Source of the DNA: Mytilus californianus
Taxonomy: Eukaryota > Mollusca > Bivalvia > Mytilida > Mytilidae
Assembly: GCF_021869535.1 (NCBI RefSeq)
Contig: NW_026262679.1
Span: 85,371,143-85,435,142 of the forward strand
Direction of reading: 5' to 3'
Length of the DNA stretch: 64,000 bases
The stretch's first letter is position 1, and each line of letters opens with the position of its first letter. This document shows positions 23,559-34,371 of the stretch, piece after piece. The notes beneath the pieces are model-generated. The model had not been told where the DNA came from. It worked only from the letters and a program-made list of their open reading frames with translations, and made no database searches. The position numbers were made by a program, and so were the translations under genes.

Positions 23559-26210
23559 TTATCAAATATGTCTATTCCTAATATTGTTTAAAAAAGGGGT
23601 CACTTAAAAGTATAAATTAAAAGAACAATACAAGAAAAACACAATGCAATGAATGATGTATGCGCCAAAAATTAAATTGTATGCAAATCCGCTTAAAATC
23701 GGTCACTTTGTAATACTAAAATGTTATGTTATAGTGAAACCATGTGATCACACCATTCTGAAAAAAGGGTTAATTAAAATCCTCATCTAGATTTGAAAAT
23801 TACCTTTATATTAACGAAATACACACAAAGATTTAAAAGACCCCGCAAATCATCAAATAGTCGATATATGGTCCAAATATACTAGTAATCCCTAGTGTGG
23901 AAAATGTATTACTTGCCATTTTTTTCATACACATTTTCAATTAATTACTCCTTGTTTTATGTCTCAAATAAAAAGTAGGGAGATGATATTACACTTAAAA
24001 AATTAACGGTACGAATTTTAAGGTTAAGTTGTAATTTGTTCCAGTTAATATAAAATTAGTTCGTCTGAAGCTGTCAAACTGAATTACCTCTGAACTTAAA
24101 ATTGTCCATATTTTAGTTAGAGCTGATGAAGTTTTCTATAATTTTTTATATGACTTGTCCAAAAAGTAGTACATCACACTTTAAACATATTATTGGGATA
24201 AAGCCGGTGAGATTTTTTTAATTTGTCTAAAAGAAATGCACTACGAAATAAATCATGTGTTCTCGGGCCATATGAATACTTCGAACCGTATATCGGTCTT
24301 AAAATTTTGGTTCCTTCGGCGTCGTGTCGTCGTTAACATTTAAGTTCAGTCTGGGGTAAAATTGTATAGACATAAAGAAATCATTCAAATCAAAAGAGAA
24401 AGTAAGAGGTTCACATTGACATTATGTTATGAAGAATTCGTTAAAGTTTTATTGGAATCAATTCAATGGAGCTTCTTACTGATACATATATAGTATCCCC
24501 AGCCTGATCGTGACGAGATTTATTTACAGAAGTAAACTTTCCCCACAACATCAAATAATACAGTGCAACAAAATAAACTCGTCCTAAAAAACAGTCACTC
24601 TGGATGCCGCATTTTCATTTTCTTTCGCCCACCGTGTGAGACCGTAACGGATAGTCAAGATCGTTAAACACCAGTTATTAAGTAGTTGACGTTGTCCAAA
24701 ATTTTGCACCAGAATATCCTTATATATAACTAACTTACGATTTATGTATTTTCCTTGTACATTTTCCCTTCGTCCTAAACGTCTGTCCGGCAATGTCCTT
24801 TAACGCGACCAGCGAAAATCAGATTCAGGTTAAGAATCTGAGCAGGTGTACTTTTTATCGACAGCGAATGCCTCTAAATATGATATGGACCACACGCAAA
24901 CTGTTCAACAACTCTCATGGTATGTAAGTGTCCGTCCTTTCAAATTGTTACACATTGAGTAAAATGTCATGATTTATGAATTGCTTTTTTTTAAGGATTG
25001 GCTTACAATGATCTCAGTGATATACCTTATACATGTATGTAATATAATAAGGAAATATGTGATACATTCTATTTGTGATTTTCTGTACTATATTCCATGT
25101 TGCATTGTGTACGCATATTTTGTTCTTATATATATTTATATTCACTTGTACATGATTTATTGTAAATTAATAAGAGAAATGAATGCTGTTTTGTTGAATT
25201 CATACGAAATGAAAACAAGTGACCTTCACATTTCGTATGAAGCGCTGAAGCGTTTCTTGCTTAAAATGTTATCGTCTCTTGCCTTTATTTTGTATAAATT
25301 TTAAAAAACATGACATGCAATTTTTATATTTACAGACCATCGAATTAAAAAAAAATGAATCTGAAAGTAAAACTTTAAACATTGTCAAAAACTTCAACAA
25401 GTTGTCTAATGGGATGAAAGCAGTATCATTCAATTATAAGTAATATGCCTGACATCTTCATTATGAAGATGTCCATTCCAAAGTAGATAGCTCATAAAAT
25501 ATTAATCAAATTTCAATAATTTTATGCATGAATATCAAAGAGAATATTTTTTGTTACATATTTCTATTCATACTTACAATATATAATGTAAACTGTTTTT
25601 TTTAAATGTTAAATTTGCATATTTTTTAACATAACCGCTGGCACGAAATACACGAACAATGTGTAAATTAGTGTTGATATATTAATTCTACTCTTGTGTT
25701 GCTTTTACATCAATTGGAAACTCGTGACGGAATGAGGTAATTCGGGGTTTTTTTACAAATAAAAAAAAGTATTATATGAATTCAACACCAATTGAAAATA
25801 TATAAAGATACAAAATGATAGTATGTTGTTATAATCTTATGAAGACGTACAGTAATTACATTGTCTTTATTGTCATGTCAAACCACCTACACAGTTCGTT
25901 TCGTCTAGTATGGAACAAGCCTCTGATCACAACATTTTGATATTGGGTACAATCTCATTACCAGATACATAATAGCCAAATAGGACACTCTTCTCATATA
26001 GCTTCTGAAATGTATTTGAATTAGGACTATATGCATCATTAAATTTTCAAGAAGATCAATATGATGCGTTCTTCTGCGTACAAATGAATCCACAATTGAT
26101 CGGCTACCACACTCACTCACTAAAACACGCCTGATAATCTTCCTAAAATTCAACAAAATGAGCATGAGAAAAACCTGCGGCACTTCCTTGTTGTGATGAT
26201 CAGGTGATGT
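23559..26210. other. 3' flank of the TIR gene and gene-poor stretch
   Basis: Presumed 3' UTR followed by AT-rich DNA. ORFs at 24584-24793 (minus), 24969-25304 (plus) and 25905-26225 (minus) lack splice signals, family motifs or believable composition. No RNA gene or transposon ends seen. Confidence 0.5.
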
Positions 26211-26215
26211 TATCG

Positions 26216-26540
26216 ATATCGGCATCTCAAACAGACAAACCAGGAGAAATTAAATTGTTTATATGGATAACTATATATAAGATAGACATTTGGAACATAA
26301 TTTGCCGATATCGACTCGATATCGTCGATATAGACATCTTAAAAAGGCGAACCAGGAGAAACTAAATTGTCTATATATAAAGATAAATGTAATATGTCGA
26401 TGTAGAAACGATAGTGTCGATGTCGTCGATATCGACTGCTTAAACAGATAAACAAGGAGAAACTAAATTGTCTTTATGGACAACTTTATCTTAAAACATT
26501 TGGAACATAAATTGTCGATATCGACCGATACCGGGAATCC
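26216..26540. repeat. Imperfect tandem repeat with TCGATATCGAC cores
   Basis: Three diverged units of roughly 100-130 bp share (A)CAGG or CAAGGAGAAA(T/C)TAAATTGT, a TTATATGGA or similar block, TTTGGAACATAA and a core rich in CGATATCG (for example TGCCGATATCGACTCGATAT). It ends just before a run of ten C residues near 26550. Confidence 0.8.
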
Positions 26541-26908
26541 TATCAACAGCCCCCCCCCCCACTCGAGGCAAGCACTCTACAACGTAATCACCAAGGCGTT
26601 CAGGGATGCATTTTTCCCAAATAACTTTATCTTACCTTTTATATTCTCTGCTTTCAATTTCTATCCAATTTATTTACATTTTTGCCTGGTAAATATGATT
26701 TGTAGGCTTGTAAAAGATAAGTTAAAATGCTTATTTTTTTTATACAATGGGTGCAGAAAGGGATAAATTGACGAAGAATTAGAGAAATATATTTATCATA
26801 TACTTATAGAAAATAATGGTATAATTGTACCCATGATAAAACTTATTTGTACATATATTTATTCATTAAATTTGAAGAATTGCCTTAGCCGTGTGATATG
26901 ACTTTTGT

Positions 26909-27010
26909 TATCAACTGCTTCCGGTTTATATCAACTGCTTCCGTTTCATATCAACTGCTTCCGGTTTATATCAACTGCTTCCGTTTCATATCAACTGCTT
27001 CCGGTTATTA
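26909..27010 (+). repeat. 20-bp minisatellite, five copies
   Basis: Five units of TATCAACTGCTTCCG(G)TTT. The third-quarter bases alternate between CCGGTTTA and CCGTTTCA, giving a 40-bp higher-order period. Confidence 0.95.
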
Positions 27011-27268
27011 TCGCATGCTTTTCTGTAACGTTATCGCATGACAGTTCGACGTCATTCGGCAAATTCCGGAAAATGTACCTCAATGGTACGTTTTTTTTAG
27101 TAAAACATAACAAAGTTGGAGAAAAAGAAAATATTAATAATCAGGAAAATATATTATTAAAAAATACAAAACAAATATTACAACAAATGCATTGTTTCAA
27201 AGTTTTAAAAATAGTTTTGTCTGTATGTCTTCTGCTGAAGTATATGATAAAAAGATAATATCATGTCG

Positions 27269-27359
27269 TTTTTCATATCAGACCCCTTATCAGCCCATGG
27301 TCAAAATCATCCCTCGAGCCTGTCGGCTCTCGGGCTGATAAGGGGTCTGATATGAAAAA
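27269..27359. repeat. Perfect 28-bp-arm inverted repeat
   Basis: 27269-27296 and 27332-27359 are exact reverse complements (ends TTTTTCATATCAG and CCTTATCAGCCC), with a 35-base loop that itself contains CGAGCCTGTCGGCTCTCG. It lies directly beside the SINE at 27375-27545 and may be a miniature inverted-repeat element. Confidence 0.95.
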
Positions 27360-27374
27360 GGCCATGTTATAATC

Positions 27375-27545
27375 TATATATACAACTCGCCTAAACATCA
27401 GCCCAACAATGTTAGATCTGTAAATTTGCTTTCGCAAATTTTTTGTTCTTCCCTCGCCGGGAATCGAACTCATGCTACTGAGATATCGTGACACCAAATC
27501 GCCTGCAAGGTATCCGACGCGCTAGACCACACGACCACCTAGGCT
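27375..27545 (-). mobile_element. tRNA-derived SINE
   Basis: On the minus strand, from 27545, a pol III A-box-like TGGTCTAGCGCG is followed about 50 bases later by a B box GAGTTCGATTCC and CGGCGAGGGAAGAAC. The body then has TTTGCGAAAGCAAATTTACA and TCTAACATTGTTGGGCTGAT. The internal promoter spacing is enlarged relative to a tRNA and the cloverleaf is not intact, so this is a SINE head rather than a tRNA gene. I recognise the body as a common mussel SINE. Confidence 0.75.
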
Positions 27546-27549
27546 TCAC

Positions 27550-29345
27550 AATAATAAAGTTTTTGGTGGCCGGGTGTTACCTTTCCTCGTCAGTTTTAAT
27601 CTAGCGTCGTAATACAGTACATGATATAAAAGGCATGAAGATAGAATTGGTATATATTTATATATATATAATTTTTAAAGAATTTTAATATTATTTTTTT
27701 TAACCAATCCCATCGCTCCTCTGATCGTCCTCATCTGTTATCTTATCTACCGCTGCATCACCGGCTACGCCGTATTCATAGAACCAAGCATTCGAACCAG
27801 GACAAAAATTAACATGGGCTCTGTAGCCTAAGCTTCTAAACTTTGGGTTCAGTCCTTACCTTATCTGAAAATGTCCATGGTGCTTATGTTAAATCGTTCA
27901 AATTGCTGCAGGTTGTTCCCTAGATATTAAATGTTAAGAGTTTTCCTGCGAGCCAAATCAACCATATCCATAGATAAAAAGCTTCAATAATCGGTTATTC
28001 ATTCTAAGCCGTGTTACTAATGTTGTGCATTACACACGGTGTCTTATAAGCATGATTATCTTACCTGTTACCGTCATGCGTATCAACGATTATCAGTCTT
28101 ACGAAAGTGTTGGATTTTAATGAAAACGACCAGCTACACACTACTATAAAGAAATAATAACTTATACGTCTTAAAAACAGCGCAACTTTTAAATGAAAAA
28201 ATAAGTAATATATAAATTGGTCCAAAACATCCTTCATCAGTATCATCAGCTAGCCCATGCCCTATGCAAAATGACGAGTCGACGGAAGTGTTGTATCAAC
28301 CGTTTATATACCTTTCATTAAAATTAAAACGACATTATGCCCCCTGGATGACACCAATATCTTGTTTTTATCATAGACTACATGTGAGGATATTCTGATT
28401 TTAGTAAAGCGGCATACCTTGAATTATTGTTGGAGAGATACGGACCGTTACAATCATTATCAGGAGGATAGTCATTATAAAAGCAAAAACTCTTACCAAA
28501 TTATTTGAAGTAGCAAAGCCATTTATATTTAAGAATCCTAAATATATCTAATTTTCTATTTAAAGTTCGAAACTATTCGAAAATATTAGTTGGATCGAAT
28601 TGAATTCAGCGCACAACTCTTAATGCAAGAGGGCTCATTCGGCAAATTTTCCTCGTAGTATGTCCTCGTTTGCGGCATAACTGCGTGAAAAGGATCAACA
28701 CTTTTTTGTTCAATTCTTTCTTAACATTCTAATTTATTAGTTGCAGTCGTGGTCATCGGAATGTTCATAATGACCGTGCGGAAAAAAATATTAAGAACAT
28801 TTCTGATAAGATTCAAAATGTTGACGGATGATGAATGAAAACGGATGCCAAATGGTGACTGCAGCCTCTGTAATCTATTGTGATGTTGTAAATCGAAACA
28901 AAAAATATTTTCACATTATCTATCTTATATGCTCACATTTGTCATCAATTATTACAATCTACTTATAAAGAATATCACAGAAAATCCCCCTTTTATTTGG
29001 AACATCAATTCAATTGGTAGTTGTGTGCGTTTCCACTTGCAATTTATGTATTGTAACTGTTAAATTGTGACACATTTCAAGTATGATGTCCGCTTAATAT
29101 CATTCTAATTTTTCACTTTATTTACTTTTCCTGTTTAACATCATAATCTATAAATTATCTTATCCAATGATATATTGAAAAATTGTTTAAAGCACGGTTT
29201 TAGCATGTGATGTTTCATGCATGTTTCATTCAGTGTTAAACCTGGTTAATGCGCTTTAAGCCTGTATATATCATGAATCCCTTTTATTGGCCCAACATCA
29301 TAGGTGCGTCCTTTCTATTTTGACGAGCAGCTCCGGTTTTAGTAA
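27550..29345. other. Intergenic stretch upstream of the VWC-like gene
   Basis: No supported gene. A short open segment after TTATTAGTTGCAG at about 28746 could be a 3' exon in either of two frames, but nothing connects to it. AT-rich otherwise. Confidence 0.4.
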
Positions 29346-29348
29346 TAT

Positions 29349-29402
29349 AAAAATAAGGAGATGTGGTATGATTGCCAATGAGACAACTATCCACCAAAGT
29401 TC
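29349..29402 (+). repeat. Family A repeat fragment abutting a start codon
   Basis: AAAATAAGGAGATGTGGTAT then AATGAGACAACTATCCACCA, the exact start of family A, ends 5 bases before the predicted ATG of the VWC-like gene. The 5' UTR of that gene is therefore probably repeat-derived. Confidence 0.85.
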
Positions 29403-29407
29403 AAAGA

Positions 29408-29459
29408 ATGCTAACTTTACTAACTTCATTCGTTATGCTGTCGGTTTTTACTGGTTTTG
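29408..29459 (+). CDS. VWC-like secreted protein, exon 1 (signal peptide)
   Basis: ATG followed by a hydrophobic leader, MLTLLTSFVMLSVFTGF, then the donor TTTTG/GTGAGT, phase 1. It fits a cleavable secretion signal and joins in frame to exon 2 at 31240 (the Gly codon is split). With this start, eight exons total 1107 nt and read through without a stop until 37147, giving 368 residues. That continuity is the main support for choosing this start. The ATG sits at the edge of a family A repeat. Confidence 0.7.
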
Positions 29460-29728
29460 GTGAGTGGCATTATAATGTTGATTTCACTTAGATGTTGTGT
29501 CTGTTATTGATATAAAATATTTCCATTGATGGTTAACTAGAGTTTACTTTATTTTCAATCGGGTACAAATAAATTATACGAATTATAAGAGTTGAGCAAT
29601 TCAATTTATATAAAGACCTGATAGCACACAAAAAAAAACCAAAAGTAGTCTAGAGGTAAACAATACGCCGTGTCCAATGCTACATATTAGTACTGCGATC
29701 GAAATCATACGGGGACATCAAATTTTGT

Positions 29729-29784
29729 CGCTTTGGCAAGGTCAGTCAATAAATATCGCTTTGGCAAGGTCAGTCAATAAATAT
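29729..29784 (+). repeat. 28-bp tandem duplication
   Basis: Two exact copies of a unit containing CGCTTTGGCAAGGTCAGTCA, in intron 1 of the VWC-like gene. Confidence 0.95.
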
Positions 29785-30189
29785 CGTCAAATATCTAATT
29801 ATTTATAACCTTATAGTAAACAAACCATTTTACCGTCTTGGGTATATGCTCTTTGTTTTCACTTATTCAAATTTAGACCGCATAGATTCAAGAAATGTTT
29901 CTTCAGTAGCATGCAGCTTAAATGATAATGGGGAAAAAGACCATATGGGCTCGGTGTATATAACAAAATGTTTAACAGTATTTTTTTACCTATCCAATAA
30001 AAGCAATGGAGAGATGATGTGAGCAAAAATTCATATCTACATATGTCTACTTTTTGCCAGACCAAAACCATCTCGACAAGTGAAATGTGAATTTTCTTCA
30101 AATAATTTTCAGATAGAATCTTCAATCAACTCTCCTTCCATTAAATACAATCACTTGTTTGAAGCATATTATTTTTTGTAATACCACAA

Positions 30190-30510
30190 AGAAATGCAAG
30201 TTAATTTTGGAAAAATACTAAAATTTGAAAATCTTTTAATTAATGTATATTAATATTTGGAATATAATTTAAACAATACTTTACATCAAGAATATCTCCG
30301 AATGTACATGTGCTTGGAATATAAAACAACAATCCCAAAGTTCACTTATATCTATTGCCTGAAATGATGTTTGGCAATAGGTTGAATAATCATCATCAGA
30401 TTTCAGGAAATAAGCTTAATGCCAAAAAAATTCAGGAATTGACTTAATGCCTAGGCGTTAGCTTATTGCCTAGGATTTAAGCTTTATGCCTAAATTCACT
30501 TATTGCCGCT
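30190..30510. mobile_element. Truncated second copy of the TTAGCGGCAATAAG element
   Basis: Matches the right half of 17239-18226 (AGGAAATAAGCTTAATGCC, TTAATGCCTAGGCGTTAGCT, CACTTATTGCCGCTTATATA). The left inverted end is absent. It lies in intron 1 of the VWC-like gene. Confidence 0.8.
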
Positions 30511-30809
30511 TATATATATATCGACATTTCCCGCAAATTTGAAAGTTATAACTTTTGCTTGATTGAACCTCTATTATTTTGCGAAAACAGGTTACAGTTA
30601 TATAACTGTTCACTATCAACCAGTACATTAAAAGAAAAATTAATGTTATCACTTTATAAATTCATTACGTTGCATCTTCAGTCTAAAAACGGTGGTCCAT
30701 TTTATCAATTTAACCCAAACTGCATATGATTACAAAATCGTTTGACAGTTGATTTTAGTCAATAACTTAAATTTATTAAACATCGTTTATGTCAACACGA
30801 TTGCAGATT

Positions 30810-31139
30810 TTAGTTCCAGAACGATAAAATATAATAATGAGTTTCGTCCTGAATATGCTTGAAATATTTGCCACTGAACATTACACAAGCAAAAATTTGC
30901 TGTCCCCGTATGATGCCGATCCTAGTCCCTATATGTGACACTGGACACGGACGTACTGCAAATAATGGAAAGTATACGTCAACCTCTAAATCGCCTCGCG
31001 TCTGAAAAAAGTTGTGTGGACATTCAGCAGAGAATAGAAGAAAAAAAAAACTGCCATGAACACCAATATCCCTAAGAGACAAAACATAAAGATATAACAA
31101 AGCAACAGACACACGTATTTCCTGAATTATGACAGGCAT
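30810..31139 (-). other. 109-codon ORF of uncertain nature, probably repeat-derived
   Basis: Minus-strand ORF containing PVSHIGTRIGIIRGQQIFAC. It sits inside intron 1 of the plus-strand VWC-like gene, with a poly-Phe stretch from an A-run. I suspect an anonymous dispersed repeat rather than a gene, but no second copy occurs in this window to prove it. Confidence 0.3.
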
Positions 31140-31239
31140 ATGATCATGTGGTGGGTTTATCTTCTTTTAATCAAATCAATATGAAATAAGATTCCAACTT
31201 GCGTTGAATGGTGTACAGTAAAATAACAATATTTTTCAG

Positions 31240-31431
31240 GTGATCTCGTTATTTTGAGAGATTATTGTACACGTTACAAGGAAAATGAAACAATCCCAAA
31301 AATCTATGGTATAGGTAGGCTTTGTCTGTCGGAAGGAACAGATACATTGTGTAAGGAATGGACATGTGCACAACCAAGCTGTAGCAACCCAGTGGTGAAC
31401 CAGTTTGTAGAGTGCGGTTTATATTGTAAAG
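31240..31431 (+). CDS. VWC-like secreted protein, exon 2 (cysteine module, first copy)
   Basis: Acceptor AATATTTTTCAG, donor GTAAAG/GTAAGC, phase 1 at both ends. It encodes about 64 residues with seven cysteines: DYCTRY, then RLCLSEGTDTLCKEWTCAQP, then SC, CGLYCKG. The order C-x4-C-x4-C-x2-P ... C-x3-C resembles the C-terminal half of a von Willebrand type C domain. Exon 4 is a clear duplicate, sharing TxxCKEWTCAxPSC and the closing C-x-x-YC-x-G. Extracellular, disulphide-bonded by inference. Confidence 0.85.
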
Positions 31432-31788
31432 GTAAGCGTAATATTACGAGTCTGACATTCGCTTATGTTGTTCCTTTTATGATAAATAAATTTGAGACCG
31501 AACTAACATCTTAAATTTGAAAATGCTTGTAATCTTTACATTCGAAGGTTTTTTTTTTTAATGTTTTGAAAAATGAAATTTCCGGCGCAAACAATGAGTA
31601 TGTTATTCATCCCTTTAGAGACGGGGGAATTGTGTTTTGAGAGAGTAGAGATGTTATCCATACACATCTTGAGTATTGCGTTCACAAGAGTCTTTATAGC
31701 GACATATTATATGCTTTACTATGATTAAGTTAAAAAAAAAAGCATTAAGTCGGTTAGCGAGAATTATGCCTTTTTATTTCAATATCAG

Positions 31789-32070
31789 GAACCTGCAATT
31801 ATGGTGGTAAAGAACACATAAAAGGAAAGCCATTCTCTTCACCGTACGGTCAAGATACATGTTGGTGTGGTGAAAATAACGCAATATTTTGTACTCACCA
31901 GTTCCTGACCTTAGAAAATCTTTGCAATACCAAGAAAGAGCAACAAACTGATCTCTACTTTTCAACCACGAGACTTGGTACGTTATTATCCACATCACGG
32001 ACAACAACGATGAGATTGGGTACATTAAAACCCACACCACGGACAACAACATCAACGTCATCAACAGAAG
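31789..32070 (+). CDS. VWC-like secreted protein, exon 3 (CxYGGK module and Thr-rich linker)
   Basis: Acceptor ATTTCAATATCAG, donor CAGAAG/GTAGCT, phase 1. The first ~50 residues form a small cysteine module, CNYGGKEHIKGKPFSSPYGQ then DTCWCGENNAIFCT, following the VWC N-terminal pattern C-x-Y-x-G-x-x-Y-x-x-G-x-x-F-x-S-x-D-G-x-x-x-C-x-C. It continues into a Thr/Ser-rich stretch (LSTSRTTTMRLGTLKPTPRT, then TTSTSSTEG) that looks like an O-glycosylated stalk. An internal GTACGT near 31983 could act as an alternative donor that would drop the stalk. Confidence 0.8.
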
Positions 32071-32128
32071 GTAGCTTTAAAAAAATCATTTTCTAAATAT
32101 TAAATAGATTTTTAATTACATTATTTCA

Positions 32129-32617
32129 ATGTGTTGTAAAACGTTTTTTCCAATCAAATTATATCAGTTTGCTTTTTCAATTTTTTTTTCAAAATGTACT
32201 GGTTTTATGATTTTTAAACTATGGCCATTTGAATGCATCTATCCCTCCGAACTTGAGATAAAGGATACAACAGACATAGTTAAGTCTGTCTCATATCTTG
32301 ACTTACATCTAGAAATTGACAATGAGGTTCGGTTGAAAACAAAGCTTTACGATAAAAGAGATGATTTCAGCTTCCCAATTGTGAACTTTCCATTTCTATG
32401 TAGCATTATTCCAGCAGCGCCTGCATACGGAGTATATATCTCCCAGTTGATACGACATTCTAGGGTTTGTTTTCCCTATCGTGACTTTCTTGATAGAGGG
32501 TTGCTGCTCACAAGGAAGCTATTAAACCAAGAGTGCAAAGTAGTGAAGTTGAAATCATCCCTTCGTAAATTTTACGGACGCCAACTGACTGTTATGGAAA
32601 ATCCGTTTCACAGATGA
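32129..32617 (+). pseudogene. Reverse-transcriptase C-terminal fragment (retroelement in intron 3)
   Basis: From about 32240 the frame reads YPSELEIKDTTDIVKSVSYL then DLHLEIDNEVRLKTKLYDKR, FPIVNFPFLCSIIPAAPAYG, VYISQLIRHSRVC and RDFLDRGLLLTRKLL. I recognise this as the region just after the catalytic core of a reverse transcriptase abundant in bivalve genomes. The YLDL-x-(I/L) followed by a K-T-K-L-Y-D-K strand is the usual thumb-proximal part. The catalytic YxDD is missing, so it is a 5'-truncated copy. The first ~35 codons of the open frame are intronic sequence, not element. Class (Penelope-like or another non-LTR type) not settled. Confidence 0.8.
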
Positions 32618-32935
32618 TAGCACATATGTTCCTGATGTCGTAACTATAATCCCGCCCCCTTTTCCCGAATGTGACCTGCCGAATTAGACTTATTACTGGG
32701 TTTGTACATGAGCAACACGACAGGATCTGCTTACCCTTCTGGAGCACCTGATATCACCCCCAGTTTTTGGTGGGGTTCGTGTTGCTCAGTCTTTAGTTTT
32801 CTATGTTGTGTTTTGTGTACTATTGTTTGTCTTTTTGTCTGATGGTCTTTTTCTTATTTAACCATGGCGTTGTCAGTTTATTTTCGACTTATGAGTTTGA
32901 ATGTCCCTTTGGTATCTTTCGCCTCTCTTTTAAAG
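32618..32935 (+). mobile_element. 3' tail of the same retroelement
   Basis: Contains GAGCAACACGACAGGATCTG, TTTTGGTGGGGTTCGTGTTG and CCATGGCGTTGTCAGTTTAT, and ends near TTTCGCCTCTCTTTTAAAGA. An inverted partial copy of this tail is at 34372-34625 and a short direct copy at 40870-40945. Confidence 0.85.
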
Positions 32936-33182
32936 AAAATAGGAACATATACAAAACACAACTTGAAATAAGTGAATAGTTTTCAGTCTTTTTAACACAT
33001 AATTCTGCATGAAGACAGAAATTATTCTAATCTTTAGTTTCTATGAATATATATAATGATAGATACATTTCGTTTTTAAGTTTTTTTTTCGTTGCTCTTA
33101 CTGTAAGTTTTTTTTAGTTGTTTTTGATTTTGTTCTTTAATTTATTTCACGTTTTGTGTATTTTGTTTATGTTTTTTTACAG

Positions 33183-33359
33183 TCCGCCATGATTGCAAAC
33201 AATACACTGGAAACGATAGAATACCTATTAATGATGGTAAAAGCCGCATTTGTGTGCCACACGGTACCAGTACAGCATGTAAGGAATGGACATGTGCCAC
33301 ACCAAGTTGTCAACATCCGAAGTCCAGCGATCAAAGTACTTGTAAAGCCTATTGTCAAG
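33183..33359 (+). CDS. VWC-like secreted protein, exon 4 (cysteine module, second copy)
   Basis: Acceptor GTTTTTTTACAG, donor GTCAAG/GTAGTG, phase 1. It encodes HDCKQYTGNDRIPINDGKSR then ICVPHGTSTACKEWTCATPS and SCQHPKSSDQSTCKAYCQG. It is a duplicate of exon 2 with the same cysteine spacing. Together exons 4 and 5 repeat the exon 2 plus exon 3 unit, evidence for a two-exon tandem duplication. Confidence 0.85.
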
Positions 33360-33477
33360 GTAGTGTGAATACTATAAACAAATATGTGTATAGTGATTAA
33401 CCAGTGTTTTTAATATAAAATTTAAGATTTATCAGGCCATTATTTTTTTTCGTTTGAATTGTTTTAAATTTGTCATT

Positions 33478-33945
33478 TTGTGGCCTTTTATAGCTTGCTA
33501 TGCAGTATGGGTTTTGCTCATTGCTGAAGGTCGTATGGTGACCTATATAGTTGTTTTTAAAACTACTACTTGTGATTTAGAAGATCTTGGAAATGAGTTT
33601 CATTATATTATAAAGTGTAAAGATATGTCAGTAAAAAGAAACATGTATTTATAAAAAGTATGTAGCTCGTCCAAATATACTGTTGTCTAGGGAACTTAAG
33701 AATTTAACCATAAAATCTCAATTGAGAAAGCTGTATAAGTGTTAATAGTGTACATATTTTGCTCTGTGTATTCATGTATTTATGTCTGTATTTATTGATG
33801 ACATATAGTGTCTGTGTGCCATTGAAATTGCAAAGGTTTGACCGAATAAAGATATATATATTATATATATATACTTCATGATGACATTTGATCTCTGGTG
33901 GAAGTTGTTTCATTAGCAATCATACCACATCATCTTATTTTAATA
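33478..33945 (-). repeat. Family A repeat, minus copy split by a later insertion
   Basis: 33478-33562 (GCTCATTGCTGAAGGTCGTA) and 33874-33945 (GTTTCATTAGCAATCATACC) are adjacent blocks of family A in reverse orientation. About 310 bp of unrelated AT-rich DNA separates them. Intron 4 of the VWC-like gene. Confidence 0.7.
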
Positions 33946-34192
33946 TCGAGAGAATCATAAGGGAATAATTAAATTAAAAGCTGACCCCGTCTATGACATT
34001 TGTCGCACAACCATGATAATACATGAAAAAAAGATATATATAAAGCATAGATGTTATACTACGTAAGAAAGGAGGTGTCAATGTACGTCATAAGTCAAAA
34101 GACAGCAATCCAACTACAAAAAATAAAAAGACATTTGGATGTGTGCACTAAATTTGGAAATAGCTATAAGCTTTAATATTTTTTTTCTTTAG

Positions 34193-34345
34193 GAAATTGT
34201 AATTATGGCGGGAAGGAATATAAAGTTGGCGAGTCATTTACTTCACCAGATGGGGTTAACCAATGTTTTTGTGGAGAAAACAACTTGGTCATGTGTTCAC
34301 AGTTCTCATACAATTCGCAGAGTTTGTGTAGCATTAGTTTGAAAG
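34193..34345 (+). CDS. VWC-like secreted protein, exon 5 (CxYGGK module, second copy)
   Basis: Acceptor TTTTTTTTCTTTAG, donor TGAAAG/GTACAT, phase 1. It encodes GNCNYGGKEYKVGESFTSPD then GVNQCFCGENNLVMCSQF. This is the closest match to the VWC/SVWC N-terminal consensus in the gene. It is a duplicate of exon 3 but lacks the Thr-rich stalk. Confidence 0.85.
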
Positions 34346-34371
34346 GTACATTAAAAACGAAACGAAGTATA

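Noticed and set aside
24584..25304. ORFs downstream of the TIR gene on both strands
   Set aside because: Composition is that expected from AT-rich non-coding DNA; no acceptors, donors or motifs.
25905..26225. 106-codon minus-strand ORF
   Set aside because: No motif, no splice support, and its 5' part overlaps the TCGATATCGAC tandem repeat.
27430..27545. Possible tRNA gene on the minus strand
   Set aside because: A and B boxes are present but too far apart and no cloverleaf or acceptor stem forms; it fits a SINE head better.
28746..28840. Possible terminal exon after TTATTAGTTGCAG, with a hydrophobic-basic frame (VVVIGMFIMTVRKKILRTF)
   Set aside because: A second frame from the alternative AG is equally open, and no upstream exon connects to it.
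29859..30125. 88-codon hydrophobic minus-strand ORF
   Set aside because: It lies in an intron of the VWC-like gene, with AT-driven composition and no splice or family support.
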